This document shows, piece after piece, positions 10,301 to 23,700 of a stretch of 64,000 nt of DNA. The position numbers and the translations under genes were made by a program. The DNA comes from Takakia lepidozioides (lineage: Eukaryota; Streptophyta; Takakiopsida; Takakiales; Takakiaceae). The notes under the pieces were generated by a model that was not told the DNA's origin, ran no database searches, and was given only the letters and a program-made list of their open reading frames with translations. How positions within the stretch are numbered: position 1 is the first letter of the stretch; the number at the start of each line of letters is the position of its first letter. The stretch is taken from the NCBI GenBank assembly GCA_030704615.1, contig CM060731.1, positions 24,428,001-24,492,000 of the forward strand, written 5' to 3'.

Positions 10301-12500
10301 AAACCAACCAATCCTACGCAACTCTCTCAGTCTATGCGTTTTGCATATCGTATCGTGAGTGCTACGATTGTCTACTTGTAATCGAGCTTTTTGCCCCGCC
10401 AGCTGCCACTTGATTGGGCCACGTGCCTGACGTTTCGCGCGTGCCGGGAGTCCGTCGCTGTCCGCACGGGCGGACATGCAACCCCCGCTGTCACCCGTTG
10501 CCGGCAAACGCGCACCCCCCGCCCAATCCTGCCTGCCACGTCTGCCAGTCAACCTGCTAGCGGGCCCAAAACCACAGGATTTTGGGTACCCCTCCAGATT
10601 CCAAAAAATCCTGACGGCGGGGGATTAGATTTTTTAGGGTGCGATCAACACAGAGGGCCGTAAATATTTATGGGCTACACTTTTTGTTCAGGAATCATTT
10701 TCATCCGACATGATCTGCGCATTTATCATCCAATCGAAATTGTCGCCTCGTCCTTGAGGGGTTAATGTACATTGGTTGGTGGGGTCCATGTATGCTTGGC
10801 AGATGTGACGTGCGGGAGGCAGATTTAAGGCGGGGCCTGTAGCAATTCTACCAAGCTAAGGCAACGGTGGAGCAATCTGCGCGGCCTTTTAATTAGGACC
10901 CCGCCACGCTAGATTGCTGTTTTTGGGTAGGTACCGTGTGACACCGTGGACACAACAAAGTGTTAATCATTTTAAAGAAACACTTCAAATCCATCATCCC
11001 CAAACAATGGAAAGTCAATTAACCCAAAATGCTCCTGATTCCATTTACTCCCTCCATGGGGAGTACATTCTGAATCTGAATATTTTGAACGCATGGTTAT
11101 TAACGCAAAATACAATGGTTTATGGGGAGATTTTAGTCTGATTTTTTGGTTGTCTAATTTTCTTCAACGACCAACACATGTACGGTCACGTAGAAATGTC
11201 AAAGTTATGATAATATGTGGTTCTGAATTCCAACTTGAACCATTCCATTTAGCATTTGATGATATTAGTCCACGATTGCATTTCAAACCAATTATTTTAT
11301 CACCACAAACACAAAAGATTACTCAATCACCAATCCAAAATTTTGAAAAAACAAAATCTTCACAAATCCAAACCTTCAAATTAAAAGCCACCAACTCTCA
11401 AACTCATATTCAAGGTTACAAAACGAACTTCTTGATTTTCTTGAACCAAATAAAAATTGTATTAAAATACATTTGTCAATCGAGCTAAAACAGCCCAAAT
11501 CGTAAGAATCTCCCTCACTATTACCCAAGTAGTTTGTCATTTGCGATATATAGGAAAAAAAAAAAAAAGGCAATGATCTCTTTAAATCCTCAAATGCAAG
11601 GCTTGAATTGCCTGATGTTGTCACTTTGACCATAAAACCTCCCAAAATCTTTAATTCAACTAGGTTCAAATGGACAAATGGATATAATAATTACTTAAAT
11701 GTTATTTTACAAAAAAATGAAAGTTTTTGAGGTTGCTTTATTATTTCATGAAAACAATAGACAACTCAATCTGTCACTAAAACAAGTTGAAAAATACGTC
11801 ATATATATGCCTACACAACAGTGTTTTTCTTTCTGGCAAAAAATCGCCAGATTTCGACATGGAAACTCGGTCAGCTACTTGTATAAAGGAATTATGGGGG
11901 GTAAAATCCGAGATTTTTGCCGGGAGATAAATTTCAGGAGCCTAATCTTGCTGACGTGGACCAATGAAAATGTGACACCTGGAATATAGCCACTTTTCTA
12001 ACTTTGTCACCTCGATATTCTCGCCACATGGGCACTGGGTGGAATCCACAAGTGACCCCGCCAGCGATTTTGGAAATATGAAAAACAAATCATTGCTACA
12101 CAACAAAAGAAAGATACTAATGTTTATAATACTAATGATCACCAACAAACATGTATTTTTAAGTGGATGTCAGTAATGACATTAAATTGTTAAAAGTATC
12201 AAACAACCATAGTATTCTACTACCATGTGCTATAACTAATATGTTTTATAATGCAAATAAACATTTCAAACTAAATCCTGAACAAAACATATACTAAATT
12301 TTCACCTAAAAGTATTATAATACAAAAACATGACTAAGTACAATAAATATATTGAAACATGTTTCAATTCTATCAATATACGCAAGTATCCATGTCTTTG
12401 TCGTGAAAAACTTTGCTTTTGAAACAAATAAAAATGGCTATTTCGCAGTAAAATAGTTTCAAGACGATGAAAACCTTTTATACAAAGTTTCACAATTTAT
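10300..12500. other. Intergenic region, AT-rich, no gene seen
   Basis: GC-rich to ~10,660, then strongly AT-rich. Short frames are present but none resembles a known family. This may be the decayed body of the Helitron whose recognisable part begins near 12,540, but I cannot support that from the sequence. Confidence 0.35.
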
Positions 12501-12539
12501 GTGTAACAATATTTGTATTACATCATTGCTATTTCAACT

Positions 12540-12910
12540 ATTAATCTAGAGGAACGACTTGTAGCGCCACAATTAGCATTTGCTCAAATATCCCAATTAC
12601 AAGGTTTTGGGCAGTACGCATTGCATGGAAGCATTATAAATGTAATAGTAAATATTGATCTTACTCAAACATTTTTACCACGATTACCACATGATGAAGC
12701 AACTGGACTCACTATTTATTTGAAACAAAAATTAGAATATAAATCACAGATAATGTTAGACCAAATCTAGTCATGCGAGCTTTATATGACATTTGTCAAG
12801 TACGATTATATAAAGAGGCAAACACCACAATCAAGACAATGGCCTGATATGTTTGAGATGGCTAATATAGTACAAAAAAATGAGCAATTCATTGAAGAAA
12901 TGAGCCACTT
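12540..12910 (+). pseudogene. Helitron-associated protein relic (DUF6570-like)
   Basis: The frame from ~12,540 contains LEERLVAPQLAFAQISQL, then a GQYALHGSIINV block and a LPRLPHDEATGLTIYLK block. In that order they resemble the domain found before the Rep/helicase region of many Helitron proteins, where the pattern is RLIAPxxxFMQIxxLP, G-xxxIHGxVVNV and LPR followed by a basic RxLxxKS segment. After a stop near 12,770, LYDICQ, LYKE and W-P-MFE fragments continue in broken frames to ~12,910. No Rep HUH motif or helicase is visible, so this is a fragment. Confidence 0.45.
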
Positions 12911-12949
12911 ATAATTAAAGTAAATGATATTTTTGAAAACATTACAGCA

Positions 12950-13300
12950 AATTTTCCATCAGATACACTTATCCAATCTACAACTTATACACTTATCCGC
13001 TAAATAGAACCTCTTTACGATTTTTGATAGAAGACCAAGATATCTTGTAAGCTTCTTGAATTGAATTCCCACTAAAAAACTTATCCTGGGAAAAAGAATA
13101 CACTGCCAGTAGACTGTAATCGATCGGATGACTGGAATCGCACGCCTTCAACTGCTGCTCCTTGCAGGTACCCTAGTCGTATAAACTCCTGAGCGCTTTG
13201 GCTTCATGGACGTCGCAGACTCTTCCATTTACGGGCCATACCAGTAGCTGTGTCGACGTTTTCACCGTTTCTGTAACAAATGGTCATGATTCTGCACTGT
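12950..13300. other. Intergenic, no gene seen
   Basis: No conserved reading frame, tRNA or transposon end was recognised between the Helitron relic and the Myb/SANT-like relic. Confidence 0.4.
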
Positions 13301-13915
13301 CTACGTACAATTCGGCTCTCTTGGCTCAAAAACTCTCAAAAAACAATCCGCGCAATAATTTATGCACCTACAGGCAGCCATGTACAATTGTCCTTGCACT
13401 ATCATTTTTCTCCCTGCTTGTTCACTCTTAAGCATCTGAGTTGTGAGTCTCTTAATTATTTCCATTTTCAGCTTCTCTATTTCTTTCACACCATCGCCGA
13501 AGTCTTTGATGGCATCTGCAATTGTAGAAGATCCTATATACAAACGCCTCTTCTTTTTCTCTGCATTCCCAGAGGGCTTTCTCTGCACACTATGGAACTT
13601 GCAAGCTTAGGTCCTTGGTGAATTAGCCGAAGCACACTGCTTAGGTGCAATATCCTCTTACCTTTATAAAAAACAAGAGTTTTGCATTCACTAGGAGATT
13701 CTAGGGATTTGTCCACAGTCTCCCACCGTTTCCCTAAGGTGCCAGAACTATTTGTACATGATTTGGAGGAGCTTGGTCTTCTTGCAAATGGTTTGGAGGA
13801 GCTTGAAGAGCTTACACATTATTTTGTACACCTTGATGAGAGGAAGAAAAAGACCCTTCAACTCCATCTAAAAAGTAATCCAAGAAAGAATTGGAAAGAG
13901 AGTCTTCCATGATGC
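13301..13915 (-). pseudogene. Myb/SANT-like (trihelix-type) DNA-binding protein relic
   Basis: Minus-strand translation from ~13,915 starts MEDSLSNSFLDYFLDG, then passes stops through a Q/P-rich linker. From ~13,588 an open frame reads KKKRRLYIGSSTIADAIKDF followed by GDGVKEIEKLKMEIIKRL. The order (acidic N-terminal part, basic patch, then IADAIxxFGxxxKEIExxKMEI helix) resembles the C-terminal helical region of plant Myb/SANT-like and trihelix proteins, including those carried by Harbinger elements. Several in-frame stops make it a pseudogene. The family call is from pattern only. Confidence 0.3.
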
Positions 13916-14370
13916 TCTACTGTAGACAAAGCATACACTTAAGAAATTAAAACCCTAACAAGTATGTTACGGGGAATCACGTGGCAGGTCTTGTGCAGGT
14001 TGTTACAACAAGTGCAAGACGACCTAGCTACATTTTTTACTCTGTAAAACTGGTTTTATTGTGCTAGATGAAAATAAAAGTCATTTTACCTATGGCAAAG
14101 CGAATTTGTGGGGCGAAGTAATCTTGGTGTCACTTCCCCACGATCGCCCCCTTGACAAGGCGAATTCGCCACTTTCCTTGCTCATGTGCACGGCCCTTCT
14201 CTCCCATTGAACCTGGTTCCTGTTTGCTTCTTAGTTTTGCCTTGTTAGGGGGCGGAGTCTCCTGTAATAAAGCCTTTACAAGATTATTTTTCCTTGTTCC
14301 CTTCAATCAAATTCGGGCTTTGAAGAAAACATGGCGTACTAGGCCAACGGACTAGTGCAACAACAGTCCG

Positions 14371-14428
14371 AAGGGTTGAACCCAGGATCACCCTACTAAA
14401 CTCTAGGGTTTTGCCATTCCGCTAAACC
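14371..14428 (-). other. tRNA-like segment (A-box and B-box-like)
   Basis: On the minus strand the segment reads GGTTTAGCGGAATGGCAAAA, an A-box-like block, and ~35 nt later GGGTTCAACCC, a B-box-like block. A CCA-type end or closed acceptor stem was not found. It is probably the head of a SINE or a decayed tRNA gene just upstream of the translocator gene. Confidence 0.3.
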
Positions 14429-14732
14429 TCAGTGTGGGTTTAGTCTAAGGAACTGGCAGCCTATCACCATGTCACAGAGCATGCAACAGACAGCTGCAGT
14501 GTGGGAGATGAGTGACAGTGTATAAATCTTTGGGATGCGGCCAAATGGTGCAGACAGACAGATGGGTTTTGTAGATTTATGGGTTCTGGTGCAGTAGAAT
14601 TGACTATGCTGTTTATGGGTACTCCCTCGTTTGCCTATCATCATGCCAGGTAGAGGAGGTATGACTCACCCATACTGTATGTGCTGACCTCCTCCAAGGG
14701 TTAACACAGGGTGGAGAGGGAGGTGCAGAGAG

Positions 14733-17700
14733 ATGGCAGAGCAGATGGAGAAAGGGAAGGTGGTGGTAACGTATATATATCTGTTGATGTACATTGCACT
14801 TTCGAGTGGCCAGATCTTCTTCAACAAGGTGAGGTCGCTTTTGATTTTTCTTGTCGTAATCAGCAAGAGAGAGAGAGTATATCGCTGAATCAGATGCATA
14901 CTGTGTCTCTGCTGCTCTTCTTTGACATGTGGGTAATTTTAATTTAGTCAATCACAGCTTTATCCTCGTAAAAAAAGATCAGATATGACCTGTGGAATGG
15001 AAACTCAATCACTCTCATAGTGTCGCTTTGTAGGGCTTCTGTCAATTTTGTCGTATACAAGAGACATCTCGTGGCCTAGAATGAGCTGCCAGATCACAAT
15101 GGGGAGCTCTCCAATTGGCTTTCAAATCTGTTGCTCAATTTACTTATTCCGAGAAATAACTCTATCGAAACTCACCTGCAATGCTTTGTCAGCGATGGTT
15201 TGTTATGCCACAAGGTCACTCACATACTGTAACAATGAATGAGGAAAGGCCTACTCCAACCTGGAGAGATCATGACAGAAGAAAGTCTTGTCTTGAATCC
15301 TTGTGCAGTTCACAACCATTCAATTACGGAAGCCTGGTATGGGCCGTGACTAGGCTTTCCGTACAACAGGTTTGTGGTTTTAATTGTAGGAGTGTAACCA
15401 CTTCTCATGCTACCCAATGGCAATCCACGAACTTGAGAAGACCGTTCTTCAGGTTCTGGCATCCTTTATGATCTACTTTCATACATCCACTCCATCACAC
15501 GAGTGTTCAGCTTGCGACCAGAGGCATCCTTTATGATCTACTTCTGTTTCCTCACAAAGAGGCTCCAAGTCTCTGGTTCTTCCCTGCCTTCTCTTGATGT
15601 GCGGTCATCAGTCAACTGGTCACAACTTAATGCATTTCCTCTTTGTTTGATGTTGCTGTGGGGATTGTAGTGGGTGCTGTCTTCCAGGATGATCAACTTC
15701 CCATATCCCCTGGGCCTCACACTCATGCACATGGTGTTTTCCTCAGTTCTCTGTTTCCTGGTTGTCAGAGTTTTCAAGGTAAGTTGGAGGGAAAGTTGTG
15801 AGTGTTCTATGATGCAAAATGTCACCAACCCTCATGGTGAACAGTGTCTAGTCATTTTGGCTACTAGGTTTAGAAAGTTGTGCAACGTAGTGAGGCAATT
15901 GGAACAGAATGATATGCACCTTGCTTAGCAATATGATCTGAGTAATTGAAATTTGAAACGAGTGGCTACCGATGGGGTGCATTGTTCCCTTGGTTCTGTA
16001 ACCACCAGGAATCAAGTTTGGGAACCTCCAGTGTCGAAGCATCTGGCCTCTCTGTTATGGGTTTTAATGTTTTGAGTTTTACCTCTGGATCATGGGAACA
16101 TTATAGCTCTGGCTGAAACAGGATTGATTCTGGGTCTTTCTCAAAGTTCAGAATTGGCATATCCAGGATCTTTGCAGATCGCTTCCGTGTGATTATATTT
16201 TCACATTGTTGACTTTGTCATCAGTATGGGATGCTGTACAAGCCCTTATATTGGTTCTTTGGGCAAAGAGAGAGAGAGTTGACAGGGAAAAGTGGGGATG
16301 GTGCTGCTGAGTGGTGCAGCTGGTGAAGCTACAGCAGGGTATGACTCTTGAAATGTGAGACTTGCTGAACCTTTAGTCCTTTTGCTCGTCTTTTCCTGCA
16401 TTCGTGGGCTTTGTGTTCTCTGTTACTTCAGGTTTGCAGCATTATGAGTTAGTCCCTTACACCAAATTAAATTTGTTTGTTTGTTCTAATTGGCACTGAT
16501 CCTATATACTGTTACAAAATTGATGACTTCTGGTCTTTTGTTTTGTAAAGTGCATATAACGAGGGTTCTTGGTCTGGGGGTTTTGTCTCCAGCTATGTCT
16601 CATCCGTAATTCCTATTGGAGCGACATTTGCGATGACGTTATGGCTGGGGAACACAGCCTATCTCTACATCTCTGTTTCTTTTGCACAGATGTTGAAAGC
16701 CATTAGTAAGTAACCTCTTTCTCTCCCTATCACTGTTCAGAGCAACCCCAGAATCTCCTCGTGCAATTCAGGATGACTCGACCTCCTGAAAACTGAACAA
16801 TGGGTGTGGATTTGGCAGTGCCTGTGGCAGTGTTTCTACTAGGAGCAGCATTTGGGCTGGAAGAGTTGAGCTGCCAAATGCTGGCTACTATGACAGTGAT
16901 TAGTGTGGGGGTGGTTGTGGCCTCATATGGAGAAATCAATTTTGATTGGATAGGCGTGGTCTACCAGATGGGAGGAGTGGTGGGGGAGGCATTTCGCCTC
17001 ATCTTCTTGGAGATTCTGCTAAAAAAAAAAGGCATCAAGTTGGATCCCATCAACATGATGTACTATGTCAGCCCATGCAGGTTTGTTTCACTCTGCAAAG
17101 CTTGTTGTTTGTCTTTTCTCTTTTGTTTTGCAGGTTCTGGAAGTAGTCATACTCATTTATTTCCTTTTATTGGAAGATATTTTTGTGTAAATGTCTGCAT
17201 GATAGAGAGAGAAAGATAGAGGAACTGCGCAGTATGCATGAAAAGCCCAAGGAGCTGATGTAAAATATACAGAATTACACTGTAGCTAAATCATTGCAGG
17301 AAGACTGAGGACCTCTTGAAGGTAAGGTGCTAAGCTGGTCCTCAAAAAGAAATATTCTCCTTGACTATTCTCTACGCAGGCTGGCTATGACATACCCTTG
17401 ACGGGTAGTCTTCGTGGTAGATCAACAATCTTAGAACTGGTCGTTGGGTTTCAACCCACTGAACCTGTCATAGTGTCCATGCATGACCCAAAGACTGTCT
17501 GGTCACATGAGAGATGGAGTACTCTCACAACGTGGACATCTGGACAGAGCAAAAGAGGGGAAGGGCAGGAGGAGATAGGACGATCGGAATGGTGGGTGCC
17601 ACCATCTAAAAAAGCTTGCTTTAGTAGTGGGACGTGTTGAAATTAAGGTAATTACGTTCCAGAATGCATTTGACTATCGCATCAGTTTTACATACATTTA

Positions 17701-19062
17701 CCCAAGACCCAGACCCATACATACTGAGCTACAATAGTTCAGTGATAGTTTTTAAAGAGAAAGATTGACTGTTTGAGATAATAATTTCCTGGAGCTGGTT
17801 GCAGTGTTTAAGCACCACAAGTATTTGAGATTTAACTTGTCATAGTACTGGCACAATTCGGACAATTATCCGGTTCAGAGAGGATAGAACAAGTGGAAGA
17901 CGGAGCTTGAGAAAGTCCACTGGAAGTTCAAAGAGTTAATTTATAAAAACAAACTGATCTTGACCGCCCAGTGCCTCTGCCAAGGATGAGACGCTTCTGA
18001 AAAGAAAGTATCTCCCACTAATCTCATCAATACAGGGGACCAGACAAAATAAATGCTTTCTCCGGCATGTTGTTAATTGGACAAATCCTGTCATCGTGTA
18101 TCAGATGCACCTTGATGGACATACGCAAATAGCACTTGTCTACCATGTTTATTGTAGTTATTATAAAAACATAGATTCTCAATATGTTCACATATATGAG
18201 GACCTCCATTTAAAGATTTAGGGAAGCTGGTTTTGGCCTGCATTTCTGATTGTCATTGCTTTGGTTTGCAGCGCTCTTTGCCTTTTCATACCATGGCTAC
18301 TTCTGGAGAGGCCAAAAATGGACACAAGCCTGGGGTGGCACTTTCATCCGTTCATCATGTCCCTCAATGCTCTCTGCACATTTGCCTTGAATGTTTCAGT
18401 GTTTTTGGTGATTAGCCGCACGAGTGCGCTCACTATCCGAGTTGCTGGGGTGGTCAAGGACTGGGTGGTCGTCCTGGTGTCTGCATGCATTTTTGCCGAT
18501 ACAAAGCTCTCGATCATCAATATTCTCGGTTATATTGTTGGTAGATCAATCGTTCCCCTCATTTGCAATGAATAGAAGCTCTAGTGATAAGTTGTGTGCT
18601 GTTTGGAATAGATTGGGACTAAGTAGGCTGCATCATTGGTACATTTCACAAGATATTTTCTTGCACCATTAAGCTAAGGATACTTCACAACTGGATTTCA
18701 CCTTTACAGTCCTTGCGGCCATGTAGTCACAACCTGCACTTGAGAAGAGGACATTTAAATACTGTACTGAAGCTCACAGCTAGTTGATTCTACATCCTTA
18801 GGTGCCCTAGACTCAATAGGCAGCTGACTTCGTGTTCATTGCCTTTGTTGGTGAGGGGGCAGCCATAGTGGGGGTCTACATGTACAACATGCACAAGCTG
18901 AAAGCTGCAGGTGGGTTAACAACTAGTGGCTCTTCCACTAAGCTTGAAGAAAGTCTTCTAGGGATGAAGCAACCATCATACAAGCAGAAGGTAATCTCTC
19001 CCGCTCCACGCATGTTGGATAGACTAAAGCTTGTGTTTTACCCCCATCGTTATGCTCCGTAG
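14733..19062 (+). CDS. Sugar-phosphate/phosphate translocator (drug/metabolite transporter fold)
   Basis: Multi-pass membrane transporter of the plant NST/TPT (KVAG-like) group, most like the Arabidopsis At3g14410 family. Exons joined by me with consistent phases: 14,733-14,828; 15,671-15,778; 16,320-16,354; 16,593-16,705; 16,819-17,080; 18,272-18,540; 18,863-19,062, giving 360 residues against ~340 usual. Family signatures run in order: [100 protein letters not shown] and YNMHKLK. About ten hydrophobic helices are expected, in Golgi or another endomembrane. The last exon could instead splice at GTAATC (~18,991), so the final ~22 residues are uncertain. Substrate is not predictable from sequence. 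No disabling mutation seen. Confidence 0.88.
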
Positions 19063-20704
19063 TCATCTGTGAGCAGCTGATAATGCTGGATGGCAAGGAC
19101 CTCCCTTTATGGAGATCCATTCACTTCACTGGGTATGTTGTGGAGACCATGCTTGTTAGCCTGACTTACGTTATTTGATGCCCTCATTTTCTCATTGAAC
19201 CAGCTCCTCAATTGTAGAGTTGTTTGCATTTAATCACTCGATGAATTGAAGTTTTAGGAACATAACACTGTTCTAAGTGAGGGTTCTTTACATATTTTTA
19301 TTCATGTCATTTTGTCTTGCTCTTGGGTGGGTAGTGCTTTGTGCAGCAGTGTTGGTTGCTAATGTGAAATCAGAGAGGTTGGAAACACTTGCAGGAATTA
19401 CATTGAAACGTTGTGTATTCCTCCTGGAAGGCCTTGTACTTTAGTTTTTCGTTTTTCATGTCATAAAGACCACACTGATATACTTGCCCACAGGACTGTT
19501 GATGCCAGTGTCCAAACGGTCTCATCTTGTGTTCGGTGCAGCAAAGCGGTGGCATGGAGTTGGACACGGAGAAAACATGGGAACTCAAGGAGGTTGACTT
19601 GCGTCACTAGCTCAACTTCATTGGGATTCTCTGTCAATATGTCGCTTCGACTGTTACGACGGCGGGCCAGCAATGCTCTCCCTCAAAATTTCCATATACA
19701 CCATGCAATCACATGAATACAGACCATTTACACCAGGCTGCACCCTCTAGCTAGAGCACAGAGAAGAGGATGCCTTGAAAGGGATCGATAGAGTTGGAGT
19801 TCTTTGTAAGAGGCCATTCTTTCATTAATTGTACCATGAAAACACAGGAAGACGTACAGAGATTAACAGCCAACTGAGATATGCTTACTTCAGCAAACAT
19901 TGACATCGATACTAATACTTTCAGAGGTCTGATTTGACAATTCAAGTCTCTCAGGTTACAGCTGAACTCCAATCACAACGACATCGCACTTAATGAGGAT
20001 TATTACCTTCAACTGTTACAAGTGGTTCCTTACATTAGAATAGAACTGGCAACAAAGTCTTCTTCAGTATCTGTATGACATGCACCCAGAAATCGATCCC
20101 ATGGAAAGAGTTCCGAAACCTGTGACTTCTGTTCATTGCCTACTGGGAAGATCAGCAAAAGAGAAACTAAGTTAAGGGAGGTAACCTGACCGTTGTTGGA
20201 TGTTGAGCTTTATACAGCATAGGCAAGGCAGCCTTTGCACATGCTGACAATGAAGTGAAAGCCCAACTGAGTGATGTTCATCCACCCAAGTGCATTTCTC
20301 ATGTATGCATCACAATCTTTCCGATCCTGCGAAGGTTACTCGACATGCTGTCACTCAATCTAACGGATTCATGGCGGATGCAAATGCTGCAAGAATAATC
20401 ACTACCATACGAGTATATAGACAGGGTACAAGTTTCATGACGCTACTTCATCATCAGCATGGGGAAGCTGAGGCATTTGAGGTTTGAGGGGACTTGGCAT
20501 CCTCGAAAGAGATGGAGTGGATAGGAGGGGAGGACACTCCATCGGGGACTGCCTGGTAGCAATCCGATTGCTTTGGGAAACCCATTCGAGATTTCTCCTT
20601 CTCTTGGTTGTGTAAGAATTTGGTGGTTCTGTCAAAGGGGCCCTGTCACCCATCTGTCCACAGATCCAGAGCTCATTGGTGTGCATCAGCCAGTACCTAG
20701 TTAG
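19063..20704. other. Intergenic region, no gene seen
   Basis: It lies between the translocator stop and the SET gene start. Only short overlapping frames on both strands are present, none with recognisable conservation. It should contain the translocator 3' UTR and the SET gene promoter, but no core motif stands out. Confidence 0.45.
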
Positions 20705-23700
20705 ATGCAAGTGTGTTCTTTGGGTGATATGGCTATGGCTGCGGCCATGTGTGTCGGGGCACTACCTAGGCCTTGCTCGTTGCCCCGGTTTAGGAGAATT
20801 GCACAGCCAGCATGTGTAGGAGTGCAATGCAGTGTAGGGACCAGTGTGGAAAAGGGACAGGTGGAAGCATTATGGTCCTGGCTGCAGGCCAAGGGTGCGG
20901 TGGGGGAGGCAGTGCGGCCTGCATTGGTGGCAGAGGGTCTGGGATTGGTAGCACAGCGAGAGGTGACGCAGGGAGAAGAGGTGGTGAGCGTGCCAGAGGC
21001 CCTCTGGATGAATTTAGCTGCCGCTCAAGCTTCACCTATAGGTCCCTTCTGCCAGGGCTTGAAGCCTTGGATGGCGATTGCTTTATTTATATTGTACGAG
21101 AAATCGCAATCGGTTTCCAGCTGGCGCCCCTACCTCGACAATCTTCCCCAAATTCTGGATTCCCCTCTTTTCTGGTCAGGAGTTCTTGTCTCTGCTCTCG
21201 TGGGGTGGACATATGATTTGTGGTGTGGTGTTCTTTATTGATACTGATGCTGGACTGCAGCAGAGTGAATGCCCGGGCAATGCCAATTGATTGAGGTGTG
21301 TCTGTTGGGGGCCTTTGGTGCTAGCAGAATTCATGGGAATGTGAAGGTGGTGGTATTGATGCCACCTCAATATTTTGGAACAGCTTTGCAGTTTGGTAAA
21401 TACGAGAGATACTTGATAAGTTGGTGTGAGATGGTTGGCAGGTCAGAGGAGGAGTTATTGGAGCTTCAAGGTGGAAACATGTTGCCATCCACTTGACTTA
21501 ATTTTCAGCTTTTACCAGAAGCTGTATTGTCTCTTTGCTCGCACAGGACGTTTCCGTTTGATGGCTTGTTTATTGTATGCAAGTGGAATGTCCCGAATTG
21601 ATCAGGATTTTCGTCTTAAGTCATGATATGGCTAGTAGCTCCGACTCTTGTGATACTCTACCTTGTACCTGCTGCTTTCCTTATCCACAACCACCCTAGG
21701 AACCTGGTGGACAGACTTATCCAAGCCTCTGGCTGCAGGTTGTTTATGTTACAGTTTTTACCCACAAGCTGAACAAATATATGTCGGTTTGATCATTAGA
21801 GTGGTTGATAAGATCCACAGATCCATTCACATTGTGCTTGAAGCTTTTCACATCCCGAGTGTCAGTAGTAATCCTCAGTAGTCCGTGTGTCTGTATGGGG
21901 GCAGCGGCAGCGAATAGGAAAGGGGGCTGAAGCACCCTTGAATGCCGAAGGCACTCAAAGGAGGCGGAGGCGTTCATTAGGTGGAGCCCCGCAAACCGTC
22001 TGGCGGTTGGGGGGCTCCACGAGGGGTGGTGGTAGCTTAGGGCCTTTGAATGCCGTATTTGTTAAGACCTTATACAATTACAATTGTTTCCAGCACAATG
22101 ACAGAATGTGTTTTGGATGGGAAGCAGGAACACAGTTGCTAGGTTCTGTTGTCGGATACAAAGACTACGTGGAGAGTGAATTCAACAGTCTACTTGAGGA
22201 TGTGATCAGACCTAATCCTCAAGTTTTTCATCCTGACATATTTACCATGGAAGCCTTTCTCTGGGCATTTGGTATCCTTCGTTCCCGCACATTCGCTCCT
22301 CTAACTGGTGATGACTTGGCACTAGTCCCACTGGCAGACCTGGTAATTCCTTCAATCTTCATGAGCTGACTTGTTGCACAAATTGTCTAGGTGAGATGTT
22401 GCTTGTGAAAGGCTTTGTTTGCATATGTGATCCCTGTAGTAAGACAGACGCTGCTATATGTTGGCGTAGTAATCGTGAAACCTGGAATAAGTGGAATGGC
22501 AGGTGAATCATGGACCAGGAGTGATGGAGGATACTCCAAGTTGGGCAAAGAAGAATTCTGGTTTGTTTTGGAATGCCAACAAAAAAGGACAGACAGTGGT
22601 AGTGCGGGCTCCCATCAACTTCCATGCTGGGGAGCAGGTCTGCTAATATTTGGTGATGCAAGGAACTAGCTTGGCTCATTTGTTTACGTCTTATGTCTCA
22701 TGCATGTCTTGTCCCTGCAATTTTGCCTATTTCATTGGTTTGGTGGACTCATTGCCCTACATTTTCCTCTGCAACGCTGCATTTCGATTGCAGGACAGAC
22801 ACATCCAGCTGATGAGGCCCTCTGTTATGGGGCCAAAACCTTTGGCCTTTGTAATGCCTTGCTTAGACTTTACCTCGAGTCGTTTTTTTGCACTAGGTGC
22901 AAGGACGTATATTTGGCTTGATCATCTCCTAATAAAGATGCACCTTCACTTTGATTTAAGGGAAGTCCGTAGCTGAATAAACCACCAATGTTTCTGAGTT
23001 CAGGAGCTTGACAACTAAGAATGATCGCAGGTGTACATGCAATATGGGAAAAGCAAGAGCAATGCAGAGCTGGCTTTGGATTATGGGTTTGTTGAGAGTG
23101 ACCTAGAGGCATTCACCATGGAAAGCAGTGGTAGAGAGGCTCTAGCCCTTACCCTGGAAATTTGTGAAGGGGATCGCTATTTGGACGACAAGCTGGACAT
23201 TGCAGAGCTGAATGGATTGGAGCGCAGCGTTCAGTTTGATCTGCAGCGGGGTCAGGGTCCACCTGACACGATGCTGACCTTCCTGAGGCTCACAGCTCTC
23301 ACTGGACCAGATGCTTTTCTCTTGGAGGTGTGCTTCATTGCCAACCTCCAACTACTTTGTGCATCAGTAATTACTGACATATAATCTGTATTGACAACAA
23401 GGTAGTATTCGGTTTAGAGCAGCTGGAAGCTACCTTGGAATGTGACTGGTTGTTGTTACTAGTCATTAGAAACGGTATCTTGCAGAGTTCATTGGAGTTT
23501 TCTCTGCACATACAGGGATGTACTTCACCGAGTTTAAGAGGGTAACAGGTGAAGAATTTTTGGTTTGGATCTGCTGGGGTGTGTGTGTGTGTGTGGCGCG
23601 CGGAATAGCGGGTTGCCAGGCACTATTCAGGAATGCTGTTTGGAGTCATCTGACCTTGCCAGTGAGTCGAGATAACGAAGAGGGAGTATGCGTGGCAATG

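Noticed and set aside
23578-23596. The GT dinucleotide run as a regulatory element
   Set aside because: It is a short microsatellite in an intron just before an exon acceptor; no further support.
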